DNA of 64,000 nucleotides from contig NC_056527.1 in NCBI RefSeq assembly GCF_019175285.1, positions 119,348,101 through 119,412,100 of the forward strand. Reading direction: 5' to 3'. The notes under the pieces were generated by a model. It was not told where the DNA came from. It searched no databases and saw nothing but the letters and a program-made list of their open reading frames with translations. Position 1 is the first letter of the stretch. Each line of letters starts with the position of its first letter. The DNA comes from Sceloporus undulatus. Taxonomy: Eukaryota > Chordata > Lepidosauria > Squamata > Phrynosomatidae. Of this stretch, positions 1 to 11,718 are shown in pieces. A program made the translations under genes and the position numbers.

Positions 1-459
1 TAGCTGCAGGCAGCAGCTGTCCTTCTCATTCTGGCAGGTGGGTGGACGCGGGATGACGGCAAACTTCAGAAACAGCCCCCCTCCTGCCAGCGCCACCAGT
101 CTGCAAACTCCAGGGCAAGCAGGAGGGCTCTGGTTTAGGTGCGGTTGTCACGCCAGCTTTCTCTTGAATGAAAAGTAGAAGGCAGTCGGGACAGGAGAAG
201 GAGATTGGAGAGGGAGCAGCCTTGTGCTGGGCTAGAGGAGGGGGCCAGGCAGGGCAAGACCCCCACCACCATGGAAGAAGGCTTGGCAGATGTGGGACTT
301 GGAGCCTAAGGAGGAATACCCACCCCTTCTTTCCATCTTTTATTCTCTTGCTGTAGGGGTAGCTGGATAGAAAGCCAGTTTGAAAAGTTTGAACTGTAGC
401 TCCCAGAATCCCCTAGCAGGCATCTGACAGAGGCATCCTCTAAGAATGGAGACTAAATA

Positions 460-632
460 CAGTCCCCCCTCCTACTTGCGGATCTGAGATCCATGACCTC
501 GACTGTGTGCGGAGGGGCGATCGCCTTTATTTCTAACAGCACCCTATTTGAGGCTTGAATACACATGAACCTCCGTTTTTGTGGGGGGAGGGGGTCCGGA
601 GTGCATCCTCCGTGCAAATGGAGGGCCAGCTG
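460..632. mobile_element. Tigger/pogo-like MITE with TA target duplication
   Basis: 173 bp, flanked by TA at 458-459 and 633-634. The left end is CAGTCCCCCCTCC-x-ACTTGCGGA and the right end, reverse-complemented, is CAGCTGGCCCTCC-x-TTTGCACGG. This resembles the Tigger end pattern CAG-x4-CCCTCC. There is no coding capacity, and the TIRs match only partly, so it is an old copy. Confidence 0.65.
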
Positions 633-3600
633 TAAAATCTTTAGTCATTGAGGTGCCACAAGAGTCTTTGTTTTTACAAACGGCCATGCCCACCAATCAA
701 AAATGTTTGGACTGCAACTCCCATAATTCCTGAGCCATCATTCAGTGGCTCACTGGCACTTTCAAGAATGTGGTTTCCTTTGGGAAAAGAGTTGATAGAA
801 AAGCCTTGGGCACTTGGTGGTGGTGTGTTAATGGGGGGGGGGGGCCACCTGCCACAGAGCTACTCTCCCCCCCCCTTTCTAGTCTGGTGGGATGAGAGGT
901 CTCTTCTGGGGGGCATGCCTTTCTCATCAGCGCCCCCCCCCCCCCGTTATTACAGGCCTGGTTGGTGAGGGCACAGGTGACGGGACCTTCTCGGTGGCTT
1001 CCCTCAGACTGAGGAATCTCAGCTCCCTTCCCATCAGCAGGCAAGGGTCTTCTACTTTGCCATGGCCCTTCATTTGAGTGATGTTGTGCATCTCTCCCTA
1101 CGAAGGACCCAAGGAGCCTTACAGCAAGACTAAAACAAGGTATAGCTAAACACCTGGTTGTATTTTTTAAAAAGCAATCAAGTGAGCTGAAAAATATTCC
1201 TAATTTAAAACAGTGTGTAATAATTTATAAGAGATGCCAATAAAGATAAAATGCAATAGATGGAAGTGGCAATGGGCAATGTCCTTGGCTAGCCCCTGGG
1301 ATTCGGAGGGCAGCTGTGAGGATGAAGCCAGCCCCACACTGGCCTTGGAGGGCAGGTTTGCAGAACAGCCAAATAAGCCTCAGGCCTTGGGAGCACATGA
1401 CGCTGTCCCATGCAGGGAATTGAATAAAGTGGGGGGCTTGATACTGGATAGGGCCGGGTGTCCCTTGGCCACTTGTGGGGTGGGGGTGTACACTTGGAGA
1501 CATCCTTCTGCTGTCTCACCCTCACTTCCCAGTTGCCCTTCCTTCCTTCCTTCCTTCCTTCCTTCCTTCCCTCACTTTGCTGAGAGCACAGTTCAGGGGA
1601 GCTCCTTTTAGGTCTTGTTGTAGGGAAGGACCTTTAAAGGTTTGTTTGTTTGTTCTTCCTCCCTCCTTTCCCTCTTTCCCCTTGCAAGGCATCACCTTCC
1701 TCTAACCCTTGGATCACTCTCAGCCCTGAAGAGTGTTTTGTGGGAAGGGGGAGGCACTTTGCCAAGCCAAGCCAGCTGCTTGTGGGGCAGGGTGCGGGAG
1801 GACAGTGGGCAGAGAATGAGCAGCCAATTGCTGGACGTAATTGGATTAACAGACTTTCTCTTCCTTTCATGCGCTTGGGGTATGTGTCTGTCTCCAGTGC
1901 TTCTCTGCCTGAAGTTCACTTCCAGAAAGGGTTCCATAGATGTTCAGTCTTGCTATCTTTCAGTTTCAGCAGCTTGATCATCCAAGTCTGTGCTGAAGCA
2001 GAAGGAAATGTAGCCGCAAAGGGAAACTGGGTGACTTGCGCAACTGCCACGCCACCGACACACTGGCTCCCTGGGGCCAGATAGTGCAATTCTGCACTTC
2101 CATGGTCAGGGAAGACCCTTGAAAATCACCTGGGTGGGAGGTAGTCATTACCTTTATCTGGACATCTCTCTGTTCTCCAAAGCATGAGAGAGAGGCAGAC
2201 ACTGAAGCTGTTCCCTTCTTGCCCCCAGAATGCCCCATGGGGGTCAGCAGGTGCTGCTGCCTGGCCCTCCTGCACTTCCCCAGAAGGCCATGCTCATGTC
2301 TTAGGAAACCCTCTTTTGCCCAGTGTTGTTTTTTTTTAAATAACAGTTCCTTCCCCTTCTAAAAGATGAAAAATACTTTCTAAGGCTCCATTATCAAATA
2401 ATATTTGCCAGCGATTGTGACTTTGTCCCATTTGCTCTCCTCTGAAACATGCCCTCCCAAACTTCTCTGAAATTGAATTTGGGTTGAATTGGTAGGGCCC
2501 AGGGCCAAATGTTTACCCCACCACAGGTTGCTGCAAGCCAAAAAAGTGTGTTTAGAAATGCAACCTAGAGGTAGCCACCGGTCAGTTTCCAGCTTTGGGT
2601 TTTATTTGTAGCTCCAGGAATGAAGAATCTCGTCCTGCTTTCAATTTTTCCTTGCATGGGGGGAAGGGGCACTGGGGACTGCTAGTTCCAAAGAGCTTTT
2701 GGCCGGGAAGGGGACATCTGATGTCGCAGGTGGGTTTCCCTATTCCCTGGGCGCCTCTTCCCCCCGCCTGGAAGTAGCAGCTGTTCAGCCTGGGGTTTGG
2801 GCCTCCATTCTGAGGTCTCTCTCTCTCTCTCTCCACAGGTGTGTCTGTGTGGCTGGGTGTGGTGGAGTGTGTGTCTCTTTGTGAGATTGGTTGTGGCATC
2901 TTGTATCCCTGCAGCCGATTACAGCAAACAGAACCCCTTACCTGTCACTAAAGCGGCAGCTGGCACAAAGTGGAGGAGCTGGCAGAGCAACCAGCCAAGC
3001 GCAGTTGCCGGGAGCTCAGAGGAACCCTTCCTGGCGCATCCTCTTCATGTGTTCCCCCGTGGGCTTTCCTCAGACCTGGGGTGGGGGGACCCTGCAGTCA
3101 GTTGCAACATCCTGGGGAAATATGGACTCCTTCCTGGAAAGCTGGTCTGCAGTCTTGGTCCTCCTCCAGACAATCTAGATGGCTCCAGGGTTCCCAGAGC
3201 CCTGGGAAGGAAGGGAAGGGGCACCAGAGCTTGGGCTGTGCTAGCTGGGGGCATTCTCAGGGTTACATTTCCCCTTCCCCCAAAGAAAGGAACTTCCCAA
3301 TCCTCTCCCACACAGCACTTGAGCTTAAGGGAAATGTGAGACATTCCTCTCCTCCTCAACCCTCCCAGCAGCCCAGTTGAGTGGCCTGGGGGTCTTTCAA
3401 TGGGGCAGCTGCTGGGAAGGACAGCCCTCCCTTGCTCTGTTTCTCCAGGCAGTTTCCTTTGGCAGATAACAGGAGCCCAGTTATCCCATCTGTGCCCTTC
3501 TCTCATCCTGCCTTCTTTGCACACATTCCAGTCTGCCCCATAGCAGCCATCTTCTCTGGGATAAACATGCTTTCTCCTTTCACCCCTGTTAGCGTGGTGC

Positions 3601-4203
3601 CTTCAGCTTCCCTAATGGTGTTGTTAGATTTGAACTCTTAAGCACAAGGAGCCTGTCCTGGTCATTGCTGTGAATGACAAGCTATAGTAGCCTTCTGTTT
3701 TGTTGAGCCTGGGATGAACCACAGCTTCCTGGGGCCCTTTCACACAATCATAGTGCTATGATTCCACTTTAACTGCCATGACAATATCCTGTGGAATCCT
3801 GGGGTTTGTCTTTTGGTGAATCATGACAGCTCTTTGTCTGAGAATCCTAGTAGTAGTAGCAGTAGTAGTAGTAGTAGTAGTAGTAGTTGCTATTGTTGTT
3901 GTGTGCCTTCCACTGACTTCTAGGGTAAGATGACCCTAAGGTTGCAGGTTTCCTTGTAAAGCTTGTGTCCTCATGCCATTGCGGACTCATTCACTCGCGC
4001 GAAAGTCATGCTGGCGTTTGGGAGAGAAGGAGCTGAAGAGAAGGGTTGGTGGCCAGCCCCACAGTGTGTGTCTGTGTGCTGAGATATTGGGGGGGGGGCA
4101 GAGCTATTGGGACTTTATCCGCACTAGGAGCTGTCTCTTATCTCTTCTGAGAAGTAGAGCAAAAGCTGAAAAGGGAAAGGTGGAGGGGAAGGGGCCTCTC
4201 TAG

Positions 4204-5215
4204 TAGGATAATACATATAAAATACATAGCAATACAGGAAATGATTCAATAAAACAGGCACCAAAAGAAATAGCAAGTGAGAATTATGCAATGCCTGGGA
4301 ACGCTTCTCTGAACAGGATGGTCTTCAGCTCCATTTTGAATCTGGTTAAAGAAGAGATGGCTCTTGTTTGTGGGGGAAGAAGGTTCCAGGAGTGAGGGGC
4401 AGCAAGTGAAAAGGGGCAAATCCAGGATGAGGCAGAGGAAATCCTGGGCTGAGACAGTAGGCCTTGACTACCAGAACGGAGGGCCCTGGTGGGAAGGTGA
4501 GGAGAAAGAAGGTCTGATAAGTAAGGAGGGGCAGCCCATGGAGGGCTTTAAACGTTGACAGCAGGCGCTTATACTGAATGCGGAAAGGGAGGGGGAGCCA
4601 GTGAAGGGATGCCAACACAGGAGAGATGTGGTCAGAGCGGTGGATGGAGGTGATAATGCGTGCAGCTGAATGCTGGACAGAGATTAAAGGACGGAGGTGA
4701 GAAAGAGGAAGCCCAGCCAGGAGGACATTACAGGAATCCAGTCGTGAGATCACTAGGGCATGGACCAGGATCTTGGCAGTAGAGACGGAGAGATATGGTC
4801 GGATTTTGGCAATCTAGAAGCCTTGGCTGTGGTCTGGATCTGAGGGATCCACGACAGAGAAGAGTCAAAGATAAAGCCAAGACTAAGGGCTTGCTGGACT
4901 GGTTGAATGGAAATGTTGTCCACAGAGACAGAAAAGGAGTGTTGAAGGGTGGGCTTAGGAGGAAAGACAAGAAGCTCTGTCTTGGACACGTTGAGCTTCA
5001 AATGCCGATGGCGCATCCACTGCAAGACAGCTGTGAGGCAGGACGAAACTTGCTGTTCAAGCCTTGGAGAAAGGTCAGGGGCGGAAAGATACAGCTGGGT
5101 GTCATCGGCATAGAGATGGTAGGAAAAGCCAAGAGAGCTAATGAGTTTCCCTAAGGACAGCGTGTAGAGAGAAAACAGAAGTGGACCCAGAGCAGAGCCC
5201 TGGGAACTCTAACAG
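4204..5215 (-). mobile_element. L2-like LINE fragment, older copy
   Basis: On the minus strand this encodes the C-terminal part of a LINE reverse transcriptase protein (MISRLDSCNVLLAGLP, then ISPVLASLHWLPLPFRIQYK and FKALHGL). The upstream part, in other frames, carries L2-family blocks around the YADDTQ catalytic region. Several frame breaks and an eroded 3' tail near 4204 indicate an old copy. It abuts a younger fragment of a related family at 5244. Confidence 0.75.
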
Positions 5216-5243
5216 AGAAGGGACTTCATCCTCTGTTCCCTTA

Positions 5244-6050
5244 TCTGTTGGAGTTGTATGGGGAGAGGCAGTCCTCCAAGTACCCTGGGCCCAAGCCATT
5301 TAGGGCTTTATAGGTAATAACCAACACCTTGTATTGCACCCGCAAGCGAATCTGCAGCCAATGTAGATCTTGCAGAATAGGTGTTATATGGCTAGTCCTG
5401 GAACATCCAGTAACCAGCCTTGCTGCCATATTCTGGACCAATTGTAGCTTCCGGGTTTGGTACAAGGGTTGCCCCATGTAGAGCGCATTACAGAAATCCA
5501 ACAGAGAGGTTACCAGAGCATGTACCACCGTTTCCAGGTCCCCCCGGCCCAGGAAGGGACGCAGCTGACATATCAGCCGAAGCTGATAACAAGTGCTCCT
5601 GACTGTCGCATCCACCTGAGATGTAAGGTGGAGCGACGAGTCCAAAAGCACCCCCAGACTGCGCACTGAGTCCTTCAGGGGGAGCGTGACCCCGTTCAGG
5701 ACAGGTGGACAAATATCCTTCCCTGGGCCAGGGGAGCCTATCACGAGTACTTCCGCTTTCTCTGGATTCAGGCTGAGTCTGTTTTCCCTCATCCAGCCCA
5801 TTACTGACTCCAAGCAAGCATCTAGAGGAGAGATGCCATCCTTAGTCACTGCATCAGTCGGAGACACAGAGAAACATATTTGGGTGTCATCAGCGTACTG
5901 ATAACACCGCGCCCCATGTCTCCGGATGATCTCTCCCAGCGGTTTCATGTAAATGTTAAATAGCATGGGGGACAAAATCACTCCCTGAGGGACACCGGAT
6001 GTCAGGGCCCTCTTATCAGAGCACACGTCCCCCAGCTGCACCATCTGGAT
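5244..6050 (-). mobile_element. L2-like LINE fragment, cut at both ends
   Basis: Encodes reverse transcriptase with GVPQGVILSPMLFNIYMKPL and the catalytic YADDTQ, continuing to GPGYLEDCLSPYN. It closely matches the corresponding part of the longer copy at 11719-15110. Unlike a normal 5'-truncated insertion, the 3' end of the element is also missing, so a deletion or recombination followed insertion. Confidence 0.8.
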
Positions 6051-6514
6051 AAAGACAGTGGTCTCCCTTGGACCAAGGCCAGGCGCTTTCCTGAGAGGCC
6101 ACAGCCCTAGTGGGCAGCTGGAAGCTGGGGAAGTGTGGAGGCTGGGGAAGTGTGAGGCCTCAGGTGCAATTCTCCCCATTGAATTTGTCTGCTGGATCTG
6201 ACCTGTGGGGCATCTAGGGTGAGTCCTGGCCTGGACCAGAGGAAGTCAAAGGGGTTAAGAACATAGGGTGTGATGCTTCCTCATCCTCTAAAACAAGACC
6301 CAACCTGGTGCCCCCAAAAAGAGGGAAGTAAGAAATGGAGGTGTTGAGGTGGAAGTGTAGCATAGCATGGGGGGAGGCTCCCCATTTTGCTTCATGCACT
6401 TGTAGGGGGGAGGAGCAGCCAGTGATTGCTTGCAGGCTCAGACCCATCTTTTCTGGGAGACAGGACAGCTTGCAGCCAGCCCTTCATCTCCTTGGGGAAA
6501 GCTAGAAGATGGAT

Positions 6515-6547
<33 letters not shown>
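6515..6547. repeat. G33 homopolymer
   Basis: Thirty-three consecutive G in presumed LRCH4 intron 1. It creates polyglycine frames that are not coding. The length is uncertain and G-quadruplex formation is possible. Confidence 0.9.
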
Positions 6548-8008
6548 CTTGGCAAGGCCAAGGCCAGCCAGCCATTCCCCCCTCCCCATTGCATGCGGAG
6601 GAGCTTTCATGCCTACAGATCCTGTGCCATCCCCTCAGCTGTCTCTTGGAGTGCCCCAGGAAATCTTTTAGCCCTGGTCCCTAAAGGGATGCCAGCTTGG
6701 GAAGATGGCATTTTTTTCTTTGCTCTTGGTGGAGCCCCAGGGAATTTGTTTTGGCAGAGTCCAGCCCTGGGGAGGGAATTTTGGCTCTCCCTCTCTGGCA
6801 GGTCAGCAGGGCTGCCTCTTGGGTACTCAGCCCTGACAGGGATCATTGGTAGGGGACTGATGCACCTGGCCTTCCTGAGCCCTCCGGTTGTCTACTGGGC
6901 GATGGGAGTTGTGCTCCAACACAGTCAGAGGGCACCAGGTGGTGGGGAAGATGCGTCAACTGCGGGCCCACCATCTACTCTCCTGTCCCCACACTTCCAG
7001 ATTTCTTCTTGGGATGCAGGGGAGCACCTGGGGCAATACCTACCCTCCCTTCCTGGTGCCTTGGGGCTGCTGGCACAATGGAAGTATTGACCCATGGTGC
7101 AGAAAAGAAGGGCTTGCCTGTGTGGGTAGACCCCCCACTTTCTTGTTTCAGGCCCTCTTGGGCTGGTGTTTGGAATACGTCTACTTCCTTTTTTTCCAGG
7201 CTTTTAGAAACATAGAGTGGGTTGGTTGTTTGGTTGGTTGGAAGGAAAGTTGGTTGGTTGGAACCCAGGACAACCCCCCCCCCTTTCCTCTTTCCAGCTG
7301 AGGCTGCTTTCTATTTGGCTCCCCTCCTGGGTTTGCAGGCAGGAAGGCAGACAGGTGGCACCCTGGAGCCCTGTCTGTCCTGCAGGTGGCTGGTGCTGCA
7401 GTGGGCTTTGGCATGACAGTGGCAGTGGAGGGACCTGCCGTTGGGGTCCTTCTCCCTTGGCATGCCTTGCTTCCTCCAAGCCAGGAGAGAGCCCTTCCTG
7501 TTCCCTCTATAGGGCTTTTTTTTTTTTTTGGGGGGGGGGGGGGGAACCAGGCAAGCACATATTTGGCTCCCATCGGGCTTTTGAGCCTAGATCTGTATCA
7601 TGGCCAACCAGCAATTACAAACCCCTTCTTTTCTCCAAGAAAGAAAACATCTGGCACATGGTGCTTTGTCCCCCCCCCCCATCCAGTTCTTATTTTTAGC
7701 CAAGGGATTGGAGTTTCTCTTGTAATCTGCTTGTAGTTCAGGTTCACCTCCCACTCCCCCTTGGTTTGTGTGTGTGTGTTTGGGGGGGCAGTGCTTCAGA
7801 TCTACTTGCAGCTGCCTCTCTTGGCTGAATTTGGACAATGGGGGGGGGGGGGCTGCAAAAAGCTGCTGTAGCCTGAGGCTGGGAAGGAACAGCTTGCAGG
7901 CAAGCAAGCAGCCTCTCACGGCCCAAGTGCTGGCTCAAGAGGAGGAAGGACTGGGCCGGCCCAAGCCCCTCTCACTCCTTCCTTTGAGGGTGGGGTGCCA
8001 GCTGTTTT

Positions 8009-8205
8009 TGTTGTTGTTGTTGTGTGCCTTAAGTCATTTCTGAATTCTGGTGACACCTAACGGGTTTTCCTGGCTGAGAGAGTGTGATTAGCCCACAGTC
8101 ACTCCTTGGGTTTCTGTGGCCAAGCGGGGGTTCAAACCCTGTTCTCCAGAGTTGCAGTCGAGTGGTCAAACTATGACACCAGGCTGGCAAACAGGGCTAC
8201 GGCCA
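8009..8205 (-). mobile_element. tRNA-derived SINE with (CAA)n tail
   Basis: Read on the minus strand it ends in AAGGCACACAACAACAAC. It carries a B-box-like GGGTTTGAACCCC (8129-8141) and an upstream A-box-like region. Four related copies or fragments lie at about 3885-3990, 38301-38344, 38645-38872 and 40012-40215. Confidence 0.65.
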
Positions 8206-8530
8206 GATGTTATGGCAGCTGCTGCTCCATTTTTTCCAGGCACCTGCAGTTGGCTGCCCTGGGCTGGGCTGAGGTCAGTCTCATGGAAGACTTTTTTACC
8301 CTCCATCCCAGCTTAAATCAAGCTTCTAGTCCCTAGACTGCCCCACATCCTGCAGAGTCCCTTGGGAAGCCTGACTCACTGGCTCTGGGAGCATAGAATC
8401 CACTCGGTCAGACTTATTAATGCAAGAAAAGAGAACCCTCTGGTTGCATTTCTCTTGTTCCCCTCTGATGGCCGCAGCTGGACTGGGGTGAAGGCAAAGG
8501 GAGGGCCGATGGCCTCTCTGCATCCATCTT

Positions 8531-10045
8531 AGAATCATAGAATCATAGAATAGTAGAGTTGGAAGAGCCCACTAGGGCCCTGATCCAGTCCAACCCCATT
8601 CTGCCATGCAGGAAATCCAAATCAAAGCATCCCTGACAGATGGCCATCCAGCCTCTGTTTTAAGACCTCCAAGGAAGGAGACTCTATCACCTTCCAAGGA
8701 AGTGCATTCCACTGTCGAACAGCCCTTACTGTCAGGAAGTTCCTCCTAATGTTCAGGTGGAATCTCTTTTCCTGTAGCTTGCATCCATTGCTCCGGGTCC
8801 TGTTCTCTGGAGCAGCAGAAAACAAGCTTGCTCCCTCTTCAATATGACATCCCTTCAAATATTTAAACAGGGCGATCATATCACCTCTTAACCTTCTTTT
8901 CTCCACGCTAAACATCCCCAGCTCCCTAAATCGTTCCTCATAGGGCATGGTTTCCAGACCTTTCACCATTTTTGTCGCCTTCCTTTAGACACATGGCTCC
9001 AGTTTCTCAATGTCCTTTTTGAATTGTGGCGCCCAGAACTGGACACAATATTCCAGGTGGGGCCTGACCAGAGCAGAATACAGTGGCACTATTACTTCTC
9101 TTGATCTAGACACTATACTTCTATTGATGCAGCCTAAAATAGCATTGGCCTTTTTAGCTGCCGCATCACACTGTTCACTCATGTTCAACTTGTAGTCTAC
9201 TTGGACTCCTAGATCCCTTTCACACGTAGTTTCATTCAGCCAGGTGTCCCCCATAATCCTATATCTGTGCTTTTCGTTTTTCCTCCCTAAGTGCAATACC
9301 TTACATTTCTCCGTGTTGAATTTCATTTTCTTAGCTTTGGCCCAGCTTTCTAGTCTATTCAGGTCATTTTGAATCTTGATCCTGTCCTCTGGGGTATTAG
9401 CTATTCCCCCTAATTTGGTATCATCTGCAAATTTGATAAGTATGCTCCCAATTCTGTCATCCAGGTCATTGATAAAGATGTTGAATAGCACTGGGCCCAG
9501 GACAGAGCCCCACTGGTCACTTCTCTCCAGGATGAAAAGGAGCCATTGTTGAGCACCCTTTGGGTTCGGCCGGTCAACCAATTACAGATCCATTTAACAG
9601 TTGCCTTGTCTAGCCCACATTTTACAAGCTTGTTTGCAAGAATATCATGGGGAACTTTGTCAAAGGCCTTAGTGAAATCAAGATCTACTATATCCACAGC
9701 ATTCCCTTCATCTACCAAGATGGTCATTTTATCAAAGAAGGAGATCAGGTTTGTCTGGCATGACTTCTTTCTCTGAAACCCATGTTGACTTTCTGTGATG
9801 ATGGCATTGCCTTCTAGATGTTCACAAACTCTCTGTTTAATGATCTGCTCCAGAATCTTTCCTGGGATGGATCACAGACTAACTGGACGATAATTGTTGG
9901 GATCCTCTTTCTTCCCCTTTTTGAAGATGGGGACAACGTTTGCCCTCCTCCAGTCTGCTGGGATCTCTCCTGTTTTCCAGGAGTTTTCAAAGATTATTGC
10001 CAATGGCTCCGATATTACATTTGCCAGTTCTTTTAATACCCTTGA
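8531..10045 (-). mobile_element. CR1 LINE, 5'-truncated, broken reading frame
   Basis: The minus strand encodes the CR1 reverse transcriptase in pieces: IFENSWKTGEIPADWRRANV, PIFKKGKKEDPNNYRPVSL, DFTKAFDKVPHDIL, GPVLFNIFINDL, and KFADDTKLGG with the catalytic ADD. The C-terminus is RLRGDMIALFKYLKGC. The 3' end at 8531 has the CR1 hallmark of repeated ATTCTATG-like octamers. At least one frame break (near 9500) and 5' truncation make it inactive. Confidence 0.9.
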
Positions 10046-11547
10046 TCTTCCAATCCCCCCCCCTTTTCTCTGTGCCTCTGTGAAGCAAGAAAGCGGGGAG
10101 GAGGAGAGAGGGAGGCCTGCAAGGGTTTGGGGTGTGTGGGATGAAGCCCTGAGAACCTCCTCTGGTTCTTGTCCTTGGAGGAAAGGAGGCAGAGGTGGCC
10201 ACTGCATACCTCTTCTCCCCTCCTTGGTCCCTCCCAGTCCTGGGCTGGGCAGAGCCTTTGAACCCTCCCATCCCAGTTCCCAAACTGGCTCATCCTTGTC
10301 TCATTAATTCCCATGATGTACAGCAGCTGCTCTCTTGAACCTGTTGCAGAAATGGTACTTGGAAGGAGGGAGCCAGGGCTCTTCTGGTATGGAATGGATG
10401 CACCCAGATGCCAAGGAATCCTTTTATTGGGCAGATGAGTCTGGAGAGAGCCTGGAAAAATGGGTTCCTTGGACTACATTTGGGGATTCTGGTTGTTGAA
10501 ATCTGAAACGGAGGCTGGGCAGGCGATGTGGCTCAAGCAGGCACAAAGGAGAAATAAGTCTTGCTGATAGGCAGGGAAGAAATTGAGTACAGCCTCCCAG
10601 AGTCAGGGCGAAATTCTCTTTAGAGCATGGTGCATGTGTGTCCTCCATCCTAGACACGAAGGACACAGACTTTGACTGCTTCTGCCGCCCCTCTCCTTCC
10701 CCCTGGTCCCAAATAAGAGCTGGTCCCCACACGGGGATGGTGCCCTGACCGTTCCAGACATGCTGCTGCTGCTGCTGCTACTCCAGGAGGGGTGAAATAT
10801 TTCCAGCCTTATTTCTCTGCCACTCTGGTACCAGCCTTGTTCACCTTTGGGAAGGGAAGGAATATGCAGTCCTTTGGATAGGAAAGCTATATACCTGAAA
10901 AGTCTGAATGGGGAGGAGCAAGTGTGAGGGTTGGTGGGTGTCCTAATAGCAGCTCCTGAAAAGCAGCTTCACCAGTGGCTTCAGAGGCCAGGATGCTTAC
11001 CTTAAGAAGTGTGCTTTCCACAGACCCCCAAACACAAACTATCAGGCCCAAACTTGGGGTCTGGAGGGGCCTTGCGTACGAGGGGGGAAAGAGAGGGATA
11101 TGGTGTAATCTTGGGGTGTCTTCCAACTTTCTTTCCATCACATCTGCCAAAGGAAGGGTTGCTTTTTCAGGCCATGGTGATGACGATGATGACATCAAGA
11201 GCATCCTGGCTGCCCCCATCACGCCAGATAACCCCTGTGGCTTCTTCTGGGCCTGGACACACTTTTGAGGGGCCTGATGATTCTGTGCCCCCCTCCCTGG
11301 ACATATGGCAGGCAAAAGGTTTACCCAGCCCACCAAGGCCCCCCTTGCAGAAACAGTAGGCATCTGTTCCAGGCGGTCACATGGGCTGGCCGTTCTGTCA
11401 CTATTGTTAACCGGAGGTTGGGGTGGGGTGGGGACTTGCAGCTGGCACTGTCCCACCATCTACCAGGCCCTGGACATGGTTCCCTCACCTCCCTCCACAC
11501 CCAGAAAAGGCTGTGAGATCGAGCTGGAAATGGGGAGGGAGTGGGTG

Positions 11548-11625
<78 letters not shown>

Positions 11626-11718
11626 TGTGCCAGGCAGACACAAAGAGGGGTTCTGGAAAATGCTGGGGATCAAGGAATGGATTTCTATGTGGAAGGAACT
11701 TGTGGATGGTGCTTGTAT

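Noticed and set aside
6509-7090. Polyglycine frames around the G33 run
   Set aside because: Produced by the homopolymer; no conserved sequence on either side.
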